Shown: positions 17,472-27,877, numbered from the stretch's first letter. The stretch: 64,000 nt of DNA from Burkholderia sp. BCC0322 (GCF_902833045.1 NZ_CADFDU010000001.1:62001-126000), one strand, 5' to 3'. Made by a program: numbers and translations. The notes: generated by a model from the sequence alone, not told the origin.

Positions 17472-19016
17472 TCACCGGAACACGTTCACCGCATCCACGA
17501 GACGCGTCGCCTGCTGCTTCAGGCTCTCCGACGCCGCCGTGCTCTGCTCGACCAGCGCCGCGTTCTGCTGCGTGATGTTGTCCAGATGCACCACCGCCTG
17601 GTCGACCTGCGACACGCCGGTGCTCTGCTCGGCCGTCGACGAGCTGATCTCCGCGATCAAATCCGACACACGCTTCACCTGCGTGACGATGTCCTCCATC
17701 GTCTTGCCCGCCTCGTCCACGCGCCGCGCGCCCGACTCGACGCGCTCGACGCTCGCGCCGATCAGCGTCTTGATCTCTTTCGCCGCATTCGCGCTGCGCT
17801 GCGCGAGCGCCCGCACCTCGCCGGCGACCACCGCGAAGCCGCGCCCCTGTTCACCTGCGCGTGCCGCTTCCACGGCCGCGTTCAGCGCAAGGATGTTGGT
17901 CTGGAATGCGATGCCGTCGATCACGCCGATGATGTCGGCGATCTTGCGTGAGCTGGCGGTGATGTCGCTCATCGTCGCGACCACTTCGCCCACCGCCTGC
18001 CCGCCGCGCCCGGCCGCCTCGCTGGCCGACATCGCGAGCCGGTTCGCCTGCAGCGCGGTCTCCGCGTTGCTGTCGACGGTCGCCGTCATCTCGGCCATCG
18101 ACGCGGCCGTCTCCTGCACGCTCGACGCCGCCTGCTCGGTGCGCGCGCTCAGGTCGTTGTTGCCCTGCGCGATCTCGTTGCTCGCACGCTGCACGTTCAG
18201 CACCTGTTCGCTGACGTCGTCGACGAGCCAGCGGAACATCAGCCCGAGCTGGTTGATCGTGCGCAGCGTCATGCCGATCTCGTCGACGCGGTTCATTCGC
18301 ACCCCGCGCCGGCTTTCACCGGTCGCGACGTTCAGCGCCTGCTCGTGCAGCCGCTTCAGCGGACGCACGATCTGCGCATCGAGCCACAGGCCGGCCGCCG
18401 CCGCCACGCCGACCGTCACGCCGGCAAACGCCGCGAGCCCACCGCCGGCCAGCCCGCACGCCCAGCCCGCGCCGACGACCGCCGGGGCGAGCACGCACAG
18501 CGCCGAATGCACGCGCGCGCGCACCGACATCGTCTGCGACAGCGACGCGATGCGCAGCAGGCCCGTGCGGATCACCAGCCCCTTGTGGAACCGGCGCTGG
18601 CCGGCCTTGCCTTCGCGGAACGCGCGATACAGCGCATCGGCGGCCTCGGATTCGTCGTGCGGCGCCTTCGTGCGTACCGACATGTAGCCCTGCGGCTCGC
18701 CGTTGCGCATCACCGGAATCGCGTTCGCACGCACCCAGTAGTGATCGCCGTTCTTGCGGCGGTTCTTCACGAGCGCGGTCCACGGCTCGCCGCGCCTGAG
18801 CGTCGCCCACATGTCGGCAAACGCTTCGCGCGGCATGTCCGGGTGGCGCACCACGTTGTGCGGCTGGCCGACGAGTTCCTCGTTCGTGAAGCCGCTCACC
18901 TGCGCGAACGTCGTGTTGGCGTAGGTGATGATGCTGTCTGCGTCGGTCGTCGACATCAGCGTGACGTCGTCGGAAAAATCGAATTCCTGTTGGGTAACGG
19001 GCTGGTTATTGCGCAT
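17472..19016 (-). CDS. Aer-like PAS methyl-accepting chemotaxis protein (copy 2)
   Basis: A 514-residue paralogue of the protein at 15513-17057, with the same domain order: PAS ([31 protein letters not shown]), membrane anchor, HAMP-like region and signalling domain ([29 protein letters not shown]). Most differences lie in the PAS surface (EELVG versus EEIEG) and in the segment after it (residues about 120-175), so the two may sense different states but signal through the same CheA/CheW. The ATG at 19016 begins [11 protein letters not shown] near-consensus sigma-28 promoter at 19114-19140 ties it to the flagellar regulon. Confidence 0.92.
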   Translation of the reverse strand: MRNNQPVTQQEFDFSDDVTLMSTTDADSIITYANTTFAQVSGFTNEELVGQPHNVVRHPDMPREAFADMWATLRRGEPWTALVKNRRKNGDHYWVRANAIPVMRNGEPQGYMSVRTKAPHDESEAADALYRAFREGKAGQRRFHKGLVIRTGLLRIASLSQTMSVRARVHSALCVLAPAVVGAGWACGLAGGGLAAFAGVTVGVAAAAGLWLDAQIVRPLKRLHEQALNVATGESRRGVRMNRVDEIGMTLRTINQLGLMFRWLVDDVSEQVLNVQRASNEIAQGNNDLSARTEQAASSVQETAASMAEMTATVDSNAETALQANRLAMSASEAAGRGGQAVGEVVATMSDITASSRKIADIIGVIDGIAFQTNILALNAAVEAARAGEQGRGFAVVAGEVRALAQRSANAAKEIKTLIGASVERVESGARRVDEAGKTMEDIVTQVKRVSDLIAEISSSTAEQSTGVSQVDQAVVHLDNITQQNAALVEQSTAASESLKQQATRLVDAVNVFR

Positions 19017-19327
19017 GCAAGGCTCCGAAAAGCGGATCTGTCGTCCGCGCCGCGCTGACTTCACGCTCAGTAGCCGAAAAACGGTTTATCGCTTTACGAC
19101 AGTCTTCATCGTACTGTCGGCATATTGGGGAAAAACCTTACCCTTTCATCGCATAAAATATTCAATTCGGCTGCCGCCATGATTTCGATCAAATAATCCG
19201 GAAATAATCTCGGCGCGTGTCCATCCGCATGTCACGCCGCGCTGCACGGCATGTCATTGCCGTCAGCCGTTGCACGCGGCGAAACGATTCCGTTTATCCT
19301 GCTCCATTCAATCGGCATTCGAATTCG
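19017..19327. other. Promoter gap between chemoreceptor copy 2 and a methyltransferase
   Basis: A 311-base AT-rich divergent gap. It contains the sigma-28-like promoter of the chemoreceptor. No gene is seen; a possible longer N-terminus of the methyltransferase would extend into it from 19217. Confidence 0.5.
19114..19140 (-). promoter_or_regulatory. Sigma-28 (FliA) promoter of chemoreceptor copy 2
   Basis: Minus strand: TAAGGTTT, 11-base spacer, GCCGACAG. This matches the consensus TAAAGTTT-N11-GCCGATAA at 7 of 8 and 6 of 8 positions with exact spacing, about 95 bases before the start codon. Confidence 0.7.
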
Positions 19328-20185
19328 ATGAAAAAGGCATTGCACGAACTGAATCGGCTGTCCTGGAATACGGCGACAGTCGCACATAACAGTCACAAGG
19401 GCGACCAGGCCGCGTACTTCCGCGACGGCGGCTCGACGCTGTTTCCGGAAGAACGCGAACTGCTCGGCGACATCCGCGGGCTGCGGCTCCTGCACCTGCA
19501 GTGCAACGCGGGGCAGGACACGCTGAGCCTCGTGCGCGAAGGCGCGGATGCGACGGGCGTCGACATCTCCGACGAAGCCATCGCGTTCGCACGGCAACTG
19601 TCGGCCGACGCGGGCCTGCCCGCGCGTTTCGAGCGCGCCGACGTGCTCGACTGGATGCCCGAGGCCGCCGCGCGCGGCGAGCGCTTCGATCGCGTGTTCA
19701 CGTCGTACGGCGCGATCTGCTGGCTGTCCGACCTGAACGCGTGGGCACGCGGGATCGCCGCGCTGCTCGCGCCGGGCGGCCGTTTCGCAATGGTCGAGTT
19801 CCATCCGTTTGCGCTGGTTTTCGACGAACGCTGGAAACCGCACTACGACTATTTCAACGGCGACGCGACCGAAGAGCCGACAGGTGTCGGCGATTACGTC
19901 GCCGCATCCGGCACAGGGCTCGGCGCGCTGCACGACCATCCGGGCGTCGTCGATTTCGCGAACCCGCATCCGAGCTACGAGTTCATGTGGGGCATCGGCG
20001 AAGTCGTGAACGCGCTCGTATCGGCCGGGCTCGCGATCGACCGCCTGACCGAATATCCGTATGCGAACGGCTGGAAGGGCTTCGACGGCATGCGCGAGCT
20101 GGATGGCCGCCGGATGGTGCCGCCCGACGGCATGCCGCGCCTGCCGCTGATGTATGCGATCGCCGCGCATCGGGAGGCCGCATGA
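19328..20185 (+). CDS. Class I SAM-dependent methyltransferase
   Basis: A 285-residue protein with a Rossmann methyltransferase core. LRLLHLQCNAGQDTLSLV is motif I, ATGVDISDEAIAFAR motif II, and FDRVFTSYGAICWLSDLNAWARGIAALLAPGG motifs IV-V. The family resembles uncharacterised methyltransferases often found beside acetyltransferases; the substrate is unknown. The ATG at 19328 is chosen because the conserved part starts there, although its ribosome site is weak; an in-frame start at 19217 would add 37 residues. Its stop overlaps the next ATG (ATGA), so it is coupled to the GNAT gene. Confidence 0.8.
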   Translation: MKKALHELNRLSWNTATVAHNSHKGDQAAYFRDGGSTLFPEERELLGDIRGLRLLHLQCNAGQDTLSLVREGADATGVDISDEAIAFARQLSADAGLPARFERADVLDWMPEAAARGERFDRVFTSYGAICWLSDLNAWARGIAALLAPGGRFAMVEFHPFALVFDERWKPHYDYFNGDATEEPTGVGDYVAASGTGLGALHDHPGVVDFANPHPSYEFMWGIGEVVNALVSAGLAIDRLTEYPYANGWKGFDGMRELDGRRMVPPDGMPRLPLMYAIAAHREAA

Positions 20186-20742
20186 CGCGCCGCACCGCCG
20201 CCGAGCGCGACGCACTTTCCGCCCGCCTGCTCACGCGCGACGAGGTGCCACGCGTGTGGACCATCGACCGGCGCGAGATCATCGAACACCTGTATGTGCT
20301 GCGCGACGGCGCGCTCCATCTCGTTCCCGACTTTTACGACGTCGCGGGCTGGCCCGACGGCGAAGCCGACCACTACACGCCGATCCTGCTCGACTGCCAC
20401 GATCGCGGCGGCTGGTGCCTCGGCATGTTCGACGGCGCACGGCTCGTCGCGACGGTCGTCGTCGACAGCGAGCCGCTCGGCCCGCACCGCGACATGCTGC
20501 AGTTGAAGTTCCTGCACGTGAGCCGCGACTGGCGCGGCTGCGGGCTCGGCGAGCAGCTCTACCGCGCGGCCCGCGAGCAGGCGCGCGCGATGGGCGCTGC
20601 GCGCCTGTATGTGTCGGCCACGCCATCGCAGAACACGATCGACTTCTACCTGCGGCTCGGCTTCACGGTCAGCGCATCGCCCGACCCGGCGCTGTACGCG
20701 CTCGAGCCGGAAGACATTCATCTGGAAGGACCGACCGCCTGA
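20182..20742 (+). CDS. GNAT family N-acetyltransferase
   Basis: A 186-residue protein whose C-terminal half has the GNAT fold: LQLKFLHVSRDWRGCGLGEQLYRAAREQAR contains the acetyl-CoA pyrophosphate loop (R/Q-x-x-G-x-G/A as RGCGLG), followed by ARLYVSATPSQNTIDFYLRLGF, the usual strand-helix with Asn and Tyr. The N-terminal 70 residues (TIDRREIIEHLY) are family-specific. It starts within the stop of the methyltransferase gene. The acceptor substrate is unknown; such proteins modify small molecules or protein termini. Confidence 0.8.
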   Translation: MTRRTAAERDALSARLLTRDEVPRVWTIDRREIIEHLYVLRDGALHLVPDFYDVAGWPDGEADHYTPILLDCHDRGGWCLGMFDGARLVATVVVDSEPLGPHRDMLQLKFLHVSRDWRGCGLGEQLYRAAREQARAMGAARLYVSATPSQNTIDFYLRLGFTVSASPDPALYALEPEDIHLEGPTA

Positions 20743-20835
20743 CGCACCGGCACGCGGGTGAAGAAGCGTTCGCGGACACCGGGATCGACGCGCGCGATGC
20801 GCGCCTCATGCGATTGTCGCAGGCCGGATAACGAC

Positions 20836-20868
20836 GATGCGCGGCACGAGAAGCTCGTGCCGCGCATC
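20836..20868. terminator. Long perfect hairpin between converging GNAT and pcaF genes
   Basis: A perfect 15-bp stem (GATGCGCGGCACGAG and its complement) with an AAG loop. It is placed between two convergent stops and probably terminates both, though no T-run is present. Confidence 0.6.
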
Positions 20869-20938
20869 GATTCGGAAACGCTAATGCGGTCAAGCAGCGA
20901 AGCAGGCCGTGCCCGGCCGCTTCGCCACGAGACGCGGG

Positions 20939-22141
<1,203 letters not shown>

Positions 22142-22217
22142 CAGTGTCTCCGGTCCCAGGACAGGCTGGGGAATGAACAGGTCGCGCCCCTTGCATTGCC
22201 CACCGGGATGCGCTTAA

Positions 22218-22257
22218 ATGTTCTATATACGAACATAAGATCGTGTATCGAACGTTC
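22218..22257. promoter_or_regulatory. Candidate PcaR-type operator between pcaF and the IclR gene
   Basis: ATGTTC-N7-GAACAT (22218-22236) is a perfect inverted repeat. It is followed by GTATCGAAC and the palindrome GAACGTTC (22250-22257). On the minus strand GTTCGATAC resembles the GTTCGATAA half of known PcaR/PcaU-type sites. Confidence 0.5.
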
Positions 22258-22368
22258 AACGCATCATAGGGAGTGCGGGGACGACCTGTCAAGCGCCCGG
22301 TCCGCCGTGCGGTTGGCGTGTCGGGCCCCATGCGCTATCTTCTCGGCTGCACGATATTCCAGGCGCTC

Positions 22369-23157
22369 ATGACAACCGAAGACACTCAGACGAAACCCGG
22401 CGACTCCTATGTGCAGTCGTTCGCGCGCGGCCTCGCGGTGATCCGCGCGTTCGACGCGGCCCGTCCGGAGCAGACGCTCACCGAGGTCGCGTCGGCCACC
22501 GGGCTCACGCGCGCGGGCGCACGCCGGATCCTGCTCACGCTGCAGACGCTCGGCTACGTCGAAGCCGACGGCCGGCTGTTCCGGCTCACGCCGAAGATCC
22601 TGGAACTCGGCTTCGCGTACCTCACGTCGATGCCCTTCTGGAATCTCGCCGATCCGGTGATGGAGCAGTTGTCCGCGCAGATCCACGAGAGCTGCTCGGC
22701 GGCCGTGCTCGACCGCACCGAGATCGTCTACGTGCTGCGGGTGCCGACCCGCAAGATCATGACGATCAACCTGTCGATCGGTAGCCGGCTGCCCGCGTAC
22801 TGCACGTCGATGGGCCGCGTCCTGCTGTCCGCGCTCGACGACGCCGCGCTCGACGAAACGCTCGCGCAAAGCGGCATCCGCGCGCATACGCCGCGCACGA
22901 TCACCGACCTCGGCGAACTGAAGGCGGCGATCGCACAGGTGCGCCAGCAGGGCTGGGCCGTGGTCGACCAGGAACTCGAAGTGGGCCTGATGTCGCTGTC
23001 CGCGCCGATTCGCAACCGGCGCGGGCAGATCATCGCCGCGATGAACATCAGCGGCAACGCGCAGCGGCATACGGCGAAGCAGATGGTGAAGGAGTTTCTC
23101 GGGCCGCTGCAGCAGGCCGCGCAGACGGTGTCGGAGCTGGTCGCGCGGCGCGGATGA
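22369..23157 (+). CDS. pcaR: IclR family regulator, probable PcaR
   Basis: A 262-residue IclR protein. The winged helix covers residues about 20-80 (YVQSFARGLAVIRAFD, LTEVASATGLTRAGARRILLTLQTLGY), and the effector domain follows with YVLRVPTRKIMTINLSIGSRLPAYCTSMGRVLLSAL, a stretch typical of the PcaR/PobR/PcaU branch. Divergence from pcaF and an operator-like repeat in the gap support beta-ketoadipate-responsive control. The ATG at 22369 is preferred; an ATG at 22330 would add 13 residues not seen in the family. Confidence 0.75.
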   Translation: MTTEDTQTKPGDSYVQSFARGLAVIRAFDAARPEQTLTEVASATGLTRAGARRILLTLQTLGYVEADGRLFRLTPKILELGFAYLTSMPFWNLADPVMEQLSAQIHESCSAAVLDRTEIVYVLRVPTRKIMTINLSIGSRLPAYCTSMGRVLLSALDDAALDETLAQSGIRAHTPRTITDLGELKAAIAQVRQQGWAVVDQELEVGLMSLSAPIRNRRGQIIAAMNISGNAQRHTAKQMVKEFLGPLQQAAQTVSELVARRG

Positions 23158-23264
23158 GCGAAGGGGCGCGCGTCGCGCGCGGTGGGCCGCGCCTGCACGG
23201 CGCCTCCCCCGCGAACCCGGCCAACATCCGGCTCGATGGCCGTATCGGCGACACCGCGATTCCC

Positions 23265-23354
23265 GAAAAAAAGACGGGCGGCACCCGGCCGCCCGCTCAA
23301 TGCTCTGACTCTGTTGCAACGTTCTTCTCACGGAACACGGAGCAAACTCCGCGC
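23265..23354 (-). ncRNA. Candidate small RNA with its own promoter and terminator
   Basis: On the minus strand TTGACC (23383-23388 complement) is followed after exactly 17 bases by TAAATT (23360-23365 complement), a plausible sigma-70 promoter. The predicted transcript of about 90 bases starts near 23354, forms an early stem-loop CGGAG-TTTG-CTCCG, has an unpaired A/G-rich middle and ends in a strong terminator (8-bp stem, seven Ts). There is no open frame with a ribosome site. It lies downstream of the deacylase gene and could instead be its 3' untranslated tail. Confidence 0.45.
23266..23295 (-). terminator. Rho-independent terminator
   Basis: On the minus strand, stem CGGGCGGC / GCCGCCCG with a 5-base loop, then TCTTTTTTT. 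It can end both the candidate small RNA and readthrough from the deacylase gene. Confidence 0.8.
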
Positions 23355-23436
23355 GACACAATTTAGTGACGCGCGCAAACCCGGTCAATTTGACAAGAAC
23401 GAAATTACGTCGCACACCGGTAGGACACCGCGCCGC

Positions 23437-24552
23437 TCATGCACCGAGCAACATCCCCTTGCGCACCGGCACCGTGCCCGTCACGCGGCCGAGCGGCGCA
23501 CCCGCCGTCACGAAACGGATCGCGCGGCGCATGTAGAACACGCCGTCGGTGCCGCTCGAGATCGTCGTGATCGCATCCGTCAGCGGATCGACGATGTCGA
23601 ACAGCGGATCGCCGGCGCGGATCGTCGCGCCGATCGCTGCGCGGTGCACGAGTATCCCGCTCACCGGCGCGTAGAACTGCTCGCTGCCCGCGAGCGGCGT
23701 GGCCGGCGCGGCGAGCGGCGGCAGCGGCGCGCGCTCGCCGTGCACCGCGCCGCGCCACACGAGATAGTCGACGAGCGCATCGGCATCGCGTTCCGCATGT
23801 TCGTACGTCACGTCGCGCTGGCCACGGCACTCGACCGTCACGGCCACGGTGCCGGCCGCCATCGGCGTGCCTGCCGGCAAGTGCTGCCGCAATTGCGACC
23901 ACATCAGGTGATGCGCATCGTCAAACGCGTGCCCGCCCGAATCTTCGGCGAGCAGCGACACCGCCGCGCCGAGATAACGCGCGAGCGGCTCGACCTCCGG
24001 CCATGCGGTGTCGCTCGTGTACACGTGCATCACGGCTTCGAGCGAACAATGCAGGTCGATCACCACATCGGCGTCGAGCGACAGTTTCAGCAGCGCCAGC
24101 TGCAGCGCATCGAATTCGGTGCGCGGCGCGATCTGGTCGAGCGCCGCGCCCACGCATTCGCGCACGATCGTGCGATTGCGTTCGCCGTCGTCGCCGAGGC
24201 GGTCGCGCGCACGCGCGGCGATCTCCGCGAGCGGCAGGAAGCCGCGATTGAAGTTGCGGCCGCTCGCAAGATCGAAACGGCCGACGAACTGCCCGAGCAG
24301 ATGATGATTGAGGCCGACCGGGTTCGCGACCGGCACGAGCACGATCTCGGCCGCGAGCCGGCCTTCGGCATCGAGCTGCGCGAGCCGCTGCTTCAGCACG
24401 AACGCCGCGAGCATCGCGGGCGTCTCGTCCGCGTGCAGCGCGGCCTGCAGGTAGATCTTGCGGCCGGTGCCGGCCGGCCCGAAATGAAAGCTCGTCAGCG
24501 TGCGCTGCGTGCCGAGCGACGGCGACAGGAGCGGCGTGGTGCGAATCTGCAT
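23437..24552 (-). CDS. Succinylglutamate desuccinylase/aspartoacylase family deacylase (copy 1)
   Basis: A 371-residue M14-type zinc deacylase. AALHADETPAM carries the HxxE zinc ligands, DVVIDLHCSLEAVMHVY the third His, FNRGF the substrate Arg region, and VTVECRGQRDV the catalytic Glu. The last 60 residues (YAPVSGILVHRAAIGATIRAGDPLFDIVDPLTD) form a biotinyl-like barrel seen in AstE-related proteins. It follows a basic amino acid binding protein gene by 59 bases. The paralogue at 46592-47707 has exactly the same length. The natural substrate is probably an N-acyl amino acid, perhaps N-succinylglutamate; that is inference. Confidence 0.85.
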   Translation of the reverse strand: MQIRTTPLLSPSLGTQRTLTSFHFGPAGTGRKIYLQAALHADETPAMLAAFVLKQRLAQLDAEGRLAAEIVLVPVANPVGLNHHLLGQFVGRFDLASGRNFNRGFLPLAEIAARARDRLGDDGERNRTIVRECVGAALDQIAPRTEFDALQLALLKLSLDADVVIDLHCSLEAVMHVYTSDTAWPEVEPLARYLGAAVSLLAEDSGGHAFDDAHHLMWSQLRQHLPAGTPMAAGTVAVTVECRGQRDVTYEHAERDADALVDYLVWRGAVHGERAPLPPLAAPATPLAGSEQFYAPVSGILVHRAAIGATIRAGDPLFDIVDPLTDAITTISSGTDGVFYMRRAIRFVTAGAPLGRVTGTVPVRKGMLLGA

Positions 24553-24611
24553 CGATGGTCTCGAACGGATGAAAACGGGGAAGCGGGTGAAAACGGCAGC
24601 AAGCGCGGCGC

Positions 24612-25385
24612 TCAGTCGCCGTACGGGTTGAAGTCGAAATACTGCTTCGCGATCCGCTCGTACGTGCCGTCCTTCAGCATCGACGCAATCGCGCCGTCGA
24701 TCGACGCCTTGAGCGCCGTATCCGACTGCCGCATGCCGATGCCGACACCGCGATCGCCCATGTCGAGCGGCGCGCCGACGAACGCGAAGCCCTTGCCCTT
24801 CGGCGTACGCAGGAAACCGTAGTCGGCTTCCACGGTGCCGAGCAGCGCCGCATCGAGGCGGCCGTTGGCGAGATCGGCGAACACGTCGTCCTGGCTCTTG
24901 TACGGCACCACGCCCACGCCGGCCGGCGCCCAGTGCGCGAGCGCCCACGATTCGAACTGCGTGCCCGACTGCACGCCGACGTGCTTGCCCGCGAGCGACG
25001 CGGCCGTGCTGTCCACACCGCTCCCGGGCCGGGCGACGAGCCGCGACTTGAAGCGGAACAGCTTCGACGAGAACAGGATCTGCTTCTCGCGCTTCTCGGT
25101 GATCGCCATCGACGACAGGATCGCGTCGATCTTGCGCGCCTGCAGCGCGGGAATCATCCCGGAGAATTCGAGCTCGACCCACTGGCAGCGCAACTGCGCG
25201 CGGCGGCAGATCTCGTTGCCCAGATCGACGTCGAAGCCCTTCAGGCTGCCGTCGGGCGCCTTCGAATCCATCGGCGGATAGGTCGGATCGATGCCGAGGC
25301 GCACCGGGCGCGCATCGAGCGCGTGCGCGGCGCTGGCCGCGAACGCAAGGCACAGGGAAACGAGCGGAATGAGGGTGCGTTTCAT
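24612..25385 (-). CDS. Basic amino acid ABC transporter substrate-binding protein (copy 1)
   Basis: A 257-residue periplasmic binding protein of the ArgT/HisJ type. The ATG at 25385 begins a signal peptide (MKRTLIPLVSLCLAFAASAAHA). VRLGIDPTYPPMDSKAPDGSLKGFDVDLGNEICRR is the family start, FSGMIPALQARKIDAILSSMAIT follows, and AKQYFDFNPYG ends it. No permease or ATPase gene is adjacent, so it must use a transporter encoded elsewhere or act as a sensor protein. It is divergent from a LysR gene and cotranscribed with the deacylase. The paralogue is at 45587-46369. Confidence 0.88.
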   Translation of the reverse strand: MKRTLIPLVSLCLAFAASAAHALDARPVRLGIDPTYPPMDSKAPDGSLKGFDVDLGNEICRRAQLRCQWVELEFSGMIPALQARKIDAILSSMAITEKREKQILFSSKLFRFKSRLVARPGSGVDSTAASLAGKHVGVQSGTQFESWALAHWAPAGVGVVPYKSQDDVFADLANGRLDAALLGTVEADYGFLRTPKGKGFAFVGAPLDMGDRGVGIGMRQSDTALKASIDGAIASMLKDGTYERIAKQYFDFNPYGD

Positions 25386-25520
25386 GGTCGACGAAGGGCG
25401 GAACGATGAGCAAACGGCACGAGCCGGACTGCTGCGATCGTAGTGCGCCCGCGCCCCCGCCGGAATCGCCCGCTGCCTTATCATGATCACATTTCCCGAT
25501 CACCGGCCTCGCGCTTGCCC

Positions 25521-26441
25521 ATGGCGTTCACGCTCTCCCAGCTCCGCATCTTCCAGGCCGTCGTCGAGCACGGCAGCCTGCGCGCCGCCGCGCGCGCGCT
25601 CGATCTCGCGCAGAGCGGCGTCACGCAGCAGCTGCAGAGCCTCGAGGCAACGCTCGGCGCGACGCTGTTCACGCGCACCAATCGCGGGATCGTGCCGACG
25701 GCAGTCGGCCAGCGGCTGCTCGCGCGCTCCGGTTCGATCCTCGGCGAATGCGAACAGGTCGAGCGGGAAATCCGGCAACTGAGCGGCGCGTACGAAGGCA
25801 CCGTCACGCTCGGCCTCGTGGCCGAGCCGCTGATCGACGCGTTCGCGCCCGTGCTGAGCGCGTTCCGCGCGCGCTTCGACAAGGTCGACGTGCACCTGCG
25901 CACCGGCACGTCGCGGATGATGATCGGCTGGCTGCGGGAAAGCGCGGTCGATTTCGCGATCGCGCTCGTCGCGAAGCAGACCGACACGACCGATCTCGCG
26001 GTCACGCCGCTGCGGACATCGGCGCCGGTGGTCGTGTGCCGCAACGGGCATCCGGCAATGCATGCGCGATCGCTCGCCGAACTGGCCGACTACGCGTGGG
26101 TGTCGACGCGCTCGCCGAACCTGAGCGCCGACCCCGTCGTCAACCGCCTGCTCGCGTACTTCGACGCGCACGGCCTGCCGCCGCCGAAGATCCTCGCCAC
26201 CGTCGAAGGGATGTTCGAGACGCTGCAACTCGTCACGCAGACCGATTGCCTGTCGCTCGAAACCGAAGCCGTGACGCGGCACGGCCCGTTTTCCGGCGCG
26301 CTCGCGAAGGTGCCCGTGCGCGAACAGGCCGAATCGCAGGACATCTGCCTGCTGCAGCGCGCGGCCGTGCCGCTCACGCCGGCCGCGCAGGAACTCGCGA
26401 CGATGCTCGCGTCGTACCTGAGGGTGGTGCGCGGGCGGTAA
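25521..26441 (+). CDS. LysR family regulator of the binding protein/deacylase module (copy 1)
   Basis: A 306-residue LysR protein. The helix-turn-helix is in residues 3-62 (LSQLRIFQAVVEHGSLRAAARALDLAQSGVTQQLQSLE), followed by the periplasmic-binding-like effector domain (GTVTLGLVAEPLI to the end). The ATG at 25521 begins the conserved region; codons from 25443 are probably untranslated. It is divergent from the binding-protein gene and likely activates it. It has the same length as, and shares the SLRAAAR pattern with, the LysR at 44441-45361 in the duplicate module. Confidence 0.87.
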   Translation: MAFTLSQLRIFQAVVEHGSLRAAARALDLAQSGVTQQLQSLEATLGATLFTRTNRGIVPTAVGQRLLARSGSILGECEQVEREIRQLSGAYEGTVTLGLVAEPLIDAFAPVLSAFRARFDKVDVHLRTGTSRMMIGWLRESAVDFAIALVAKQTDTTDLAVTPLRTSAPVVVCRNGHPAMHARSLAELADYAWVSTRSPNLSADPVVNRLLAYFDAHGLPPPKILATVEGMFETLQLVTQTDCLSLETEAVTRHGPFSGALAKVPVREQAESQDICLLQRAAVPLTPAAQELATMLASYLRVVRGR

Positions 26442-26487
26442 GCGCGTATCGCCGCTTGCCGCCCGTCGTGCTGCGCGATGCTTTGCG

Positions 26488-27819
26488 TCAGTCGATCGAA
26501 TCCCGCGCCGTCTCGCGCAGCATCGCCACCGCGATCAGCGACAGCACCACGCACGCGGCCACGTAGCCGGCCGGTGCGAGCTTGCTGCCGGTCGTCTTGA
26601 CGAGCCACGTCGCGATCAGTTGCGCGCTGCCGCCGAAGATCGTCACCGCGAGCGCATACGCGATCGAGATGCCGGTCGCGCGCACGTGGCGCGGCAGCGA
26701 CTCGCACATCAGCGCCATTTCCGATGCCGAGCCGAGCGAATAGAACAGCAGCATCAGCGCGGTCAGCGGCAGGATCACCGACAACGTCGGGTGATGGTTC
26801 ATCAGCCAGAACGCCGGAAACAGCAGCGCGACCAGCACGCCGCGGCCGACGAAGATCGGCAGGCGCCGGCTGCCCAGCTTGTCCGACAGCCAGCCGAACA
26901 GCGGGCACGTGACCAGCATCACGCAGCCCGATGCGACACCCACGAACATCGACAGTTTCATCGGCAGCCCGAGCGTGTGGATCGCATAGGTCGGCATGTA
27001 GAACGTCAGGATGTAGGTCGACACCGTGCCGCCCATCACCGTGAGCATCAGCAGCAGCACCGTGCGCGCGTGCTTCGAGAACAACTCGTGCAGCACGCCG
27101 CGTTCGATGCCGTGATGGCTGTCGCCGGGCGCATCGTCGGCGAGCCGGCGGCGCAGGACCATGCCGACCGGCGCGATCAGCACGCCGACGAGGAACGGCA
27201 GCCGCCAGCCCCAGCTCTCCAGCGCGTCCTTGGTCATCGTGTTCGACAACAGCGCCGCGAAGCCCGAGCCCATCAGCGCGGCGCCGCCTTGCGTCGCGAG
27301 CTGCCAGCTCGCGCGGAACGCACGGCGCGACGTGCCGCCCTGTTCGAGCAGCGTCGACGTCGCCGCGCCGAATTCGCCGCCCTGCGAGAAGCCCTGCATC
27401 AGCCGCGCGAACACGACCAGCAGCGGCGCGGCCACGCCGGCCTGCGCGTACGTCGGCGCGATCGCGATCAGGCCCGTGCCGAGCGCCATCAGCATGATCG
27501 TCAGGTTCAGCGCGGCCTTGCGCCCCTTGCGATCCGCGTAGACGCCGAGCACAACGCTGCCGAGCGGCCGCGTGAAGAAGCCGGCCGCGAACGTCGCGAC
27601 CGACAGCAGCAGCGACGTGGTCGGGTCGCTCGACGGGAAGAACAGCTTGCCGATCAGCACCGCGAAGAACCCGTACACGGTGAAATCGAAAAATTCCAGC
27701 CAGTTGCCGATCACGGCCGCGGCGATCGCGCCGCGCCGCGTGACGGCCGGCGCGCCCGGCGTGCTGGTTTCGGCAGCCCCCGTCGAAGCGGGGTGCAGCG
27801 CGAGATGGTCTTTCTGCAT
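26488..27819 (-). CDS. MHS family major facilitator transporter
   Basis: A 443-residue 12-helix transporter of the metabolite:H+ symporter (MHS) subfamily. Seen are GNWLEFFDFTVYGFFAVLIGKLFFP in helix 1, FFTRPLGSVVLGVYADRKGRK as the loop 2-3 MFS motif, and FARLMQGFSQGGEFGAATSTLLEQ, an MHS hallmark. Known members carry citrate, proline/betaine or aromatic acids. It lies 58 bases downstream of the M20 amidohydrolase gene on the same strand, so it probably imports the conjugated amino acid hydrolysed by that enzyme. Confidence 0.88.
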   Translation of the reverse strand: MQKDHLALHPASTGAAETSTPGAPAVTRRGAIAAAVIGNWLEFFDFTVYGFFAVLIGKLFFPSSDPTTSLLLSVATFAAGFFTRPLGSVVLGVYADRKGRKAALNLTIMLMALGTGLIAIAPTYAQAGVAAPLLVVFARLMQGFSQGGEFGAATSTLLEQGGTSRRAFRASWQLATQGGAALMGSGFAALLSNTMTKDALESWGWRLPFLVGVLIAPVGMVLRRRLADDAPGDSHHGIERGVLHELFSKHARTVLLLMLTVMGGTVSTYILTFYMPTYAIHTLGLPMKLSMFVGVASGCVMLVTCPLFGWLSDKLGSRRLPIFVGRGVLVALLFPAFWLMNHHPTLSVILPLTALMLLFYSLGSASEMALMCESLPRHVRATGISIAYALAVTIFGGSAQLIATWLVKTTGSKLAPAGYVAACVVLSLIAVAMLRETARDSID

Positions 27820-27877
27820 CGTTATCGTCTCCTCTCAATGCGGCCGGCAACGCCGGCCGCTCGCCTCGCCGCCGGCC

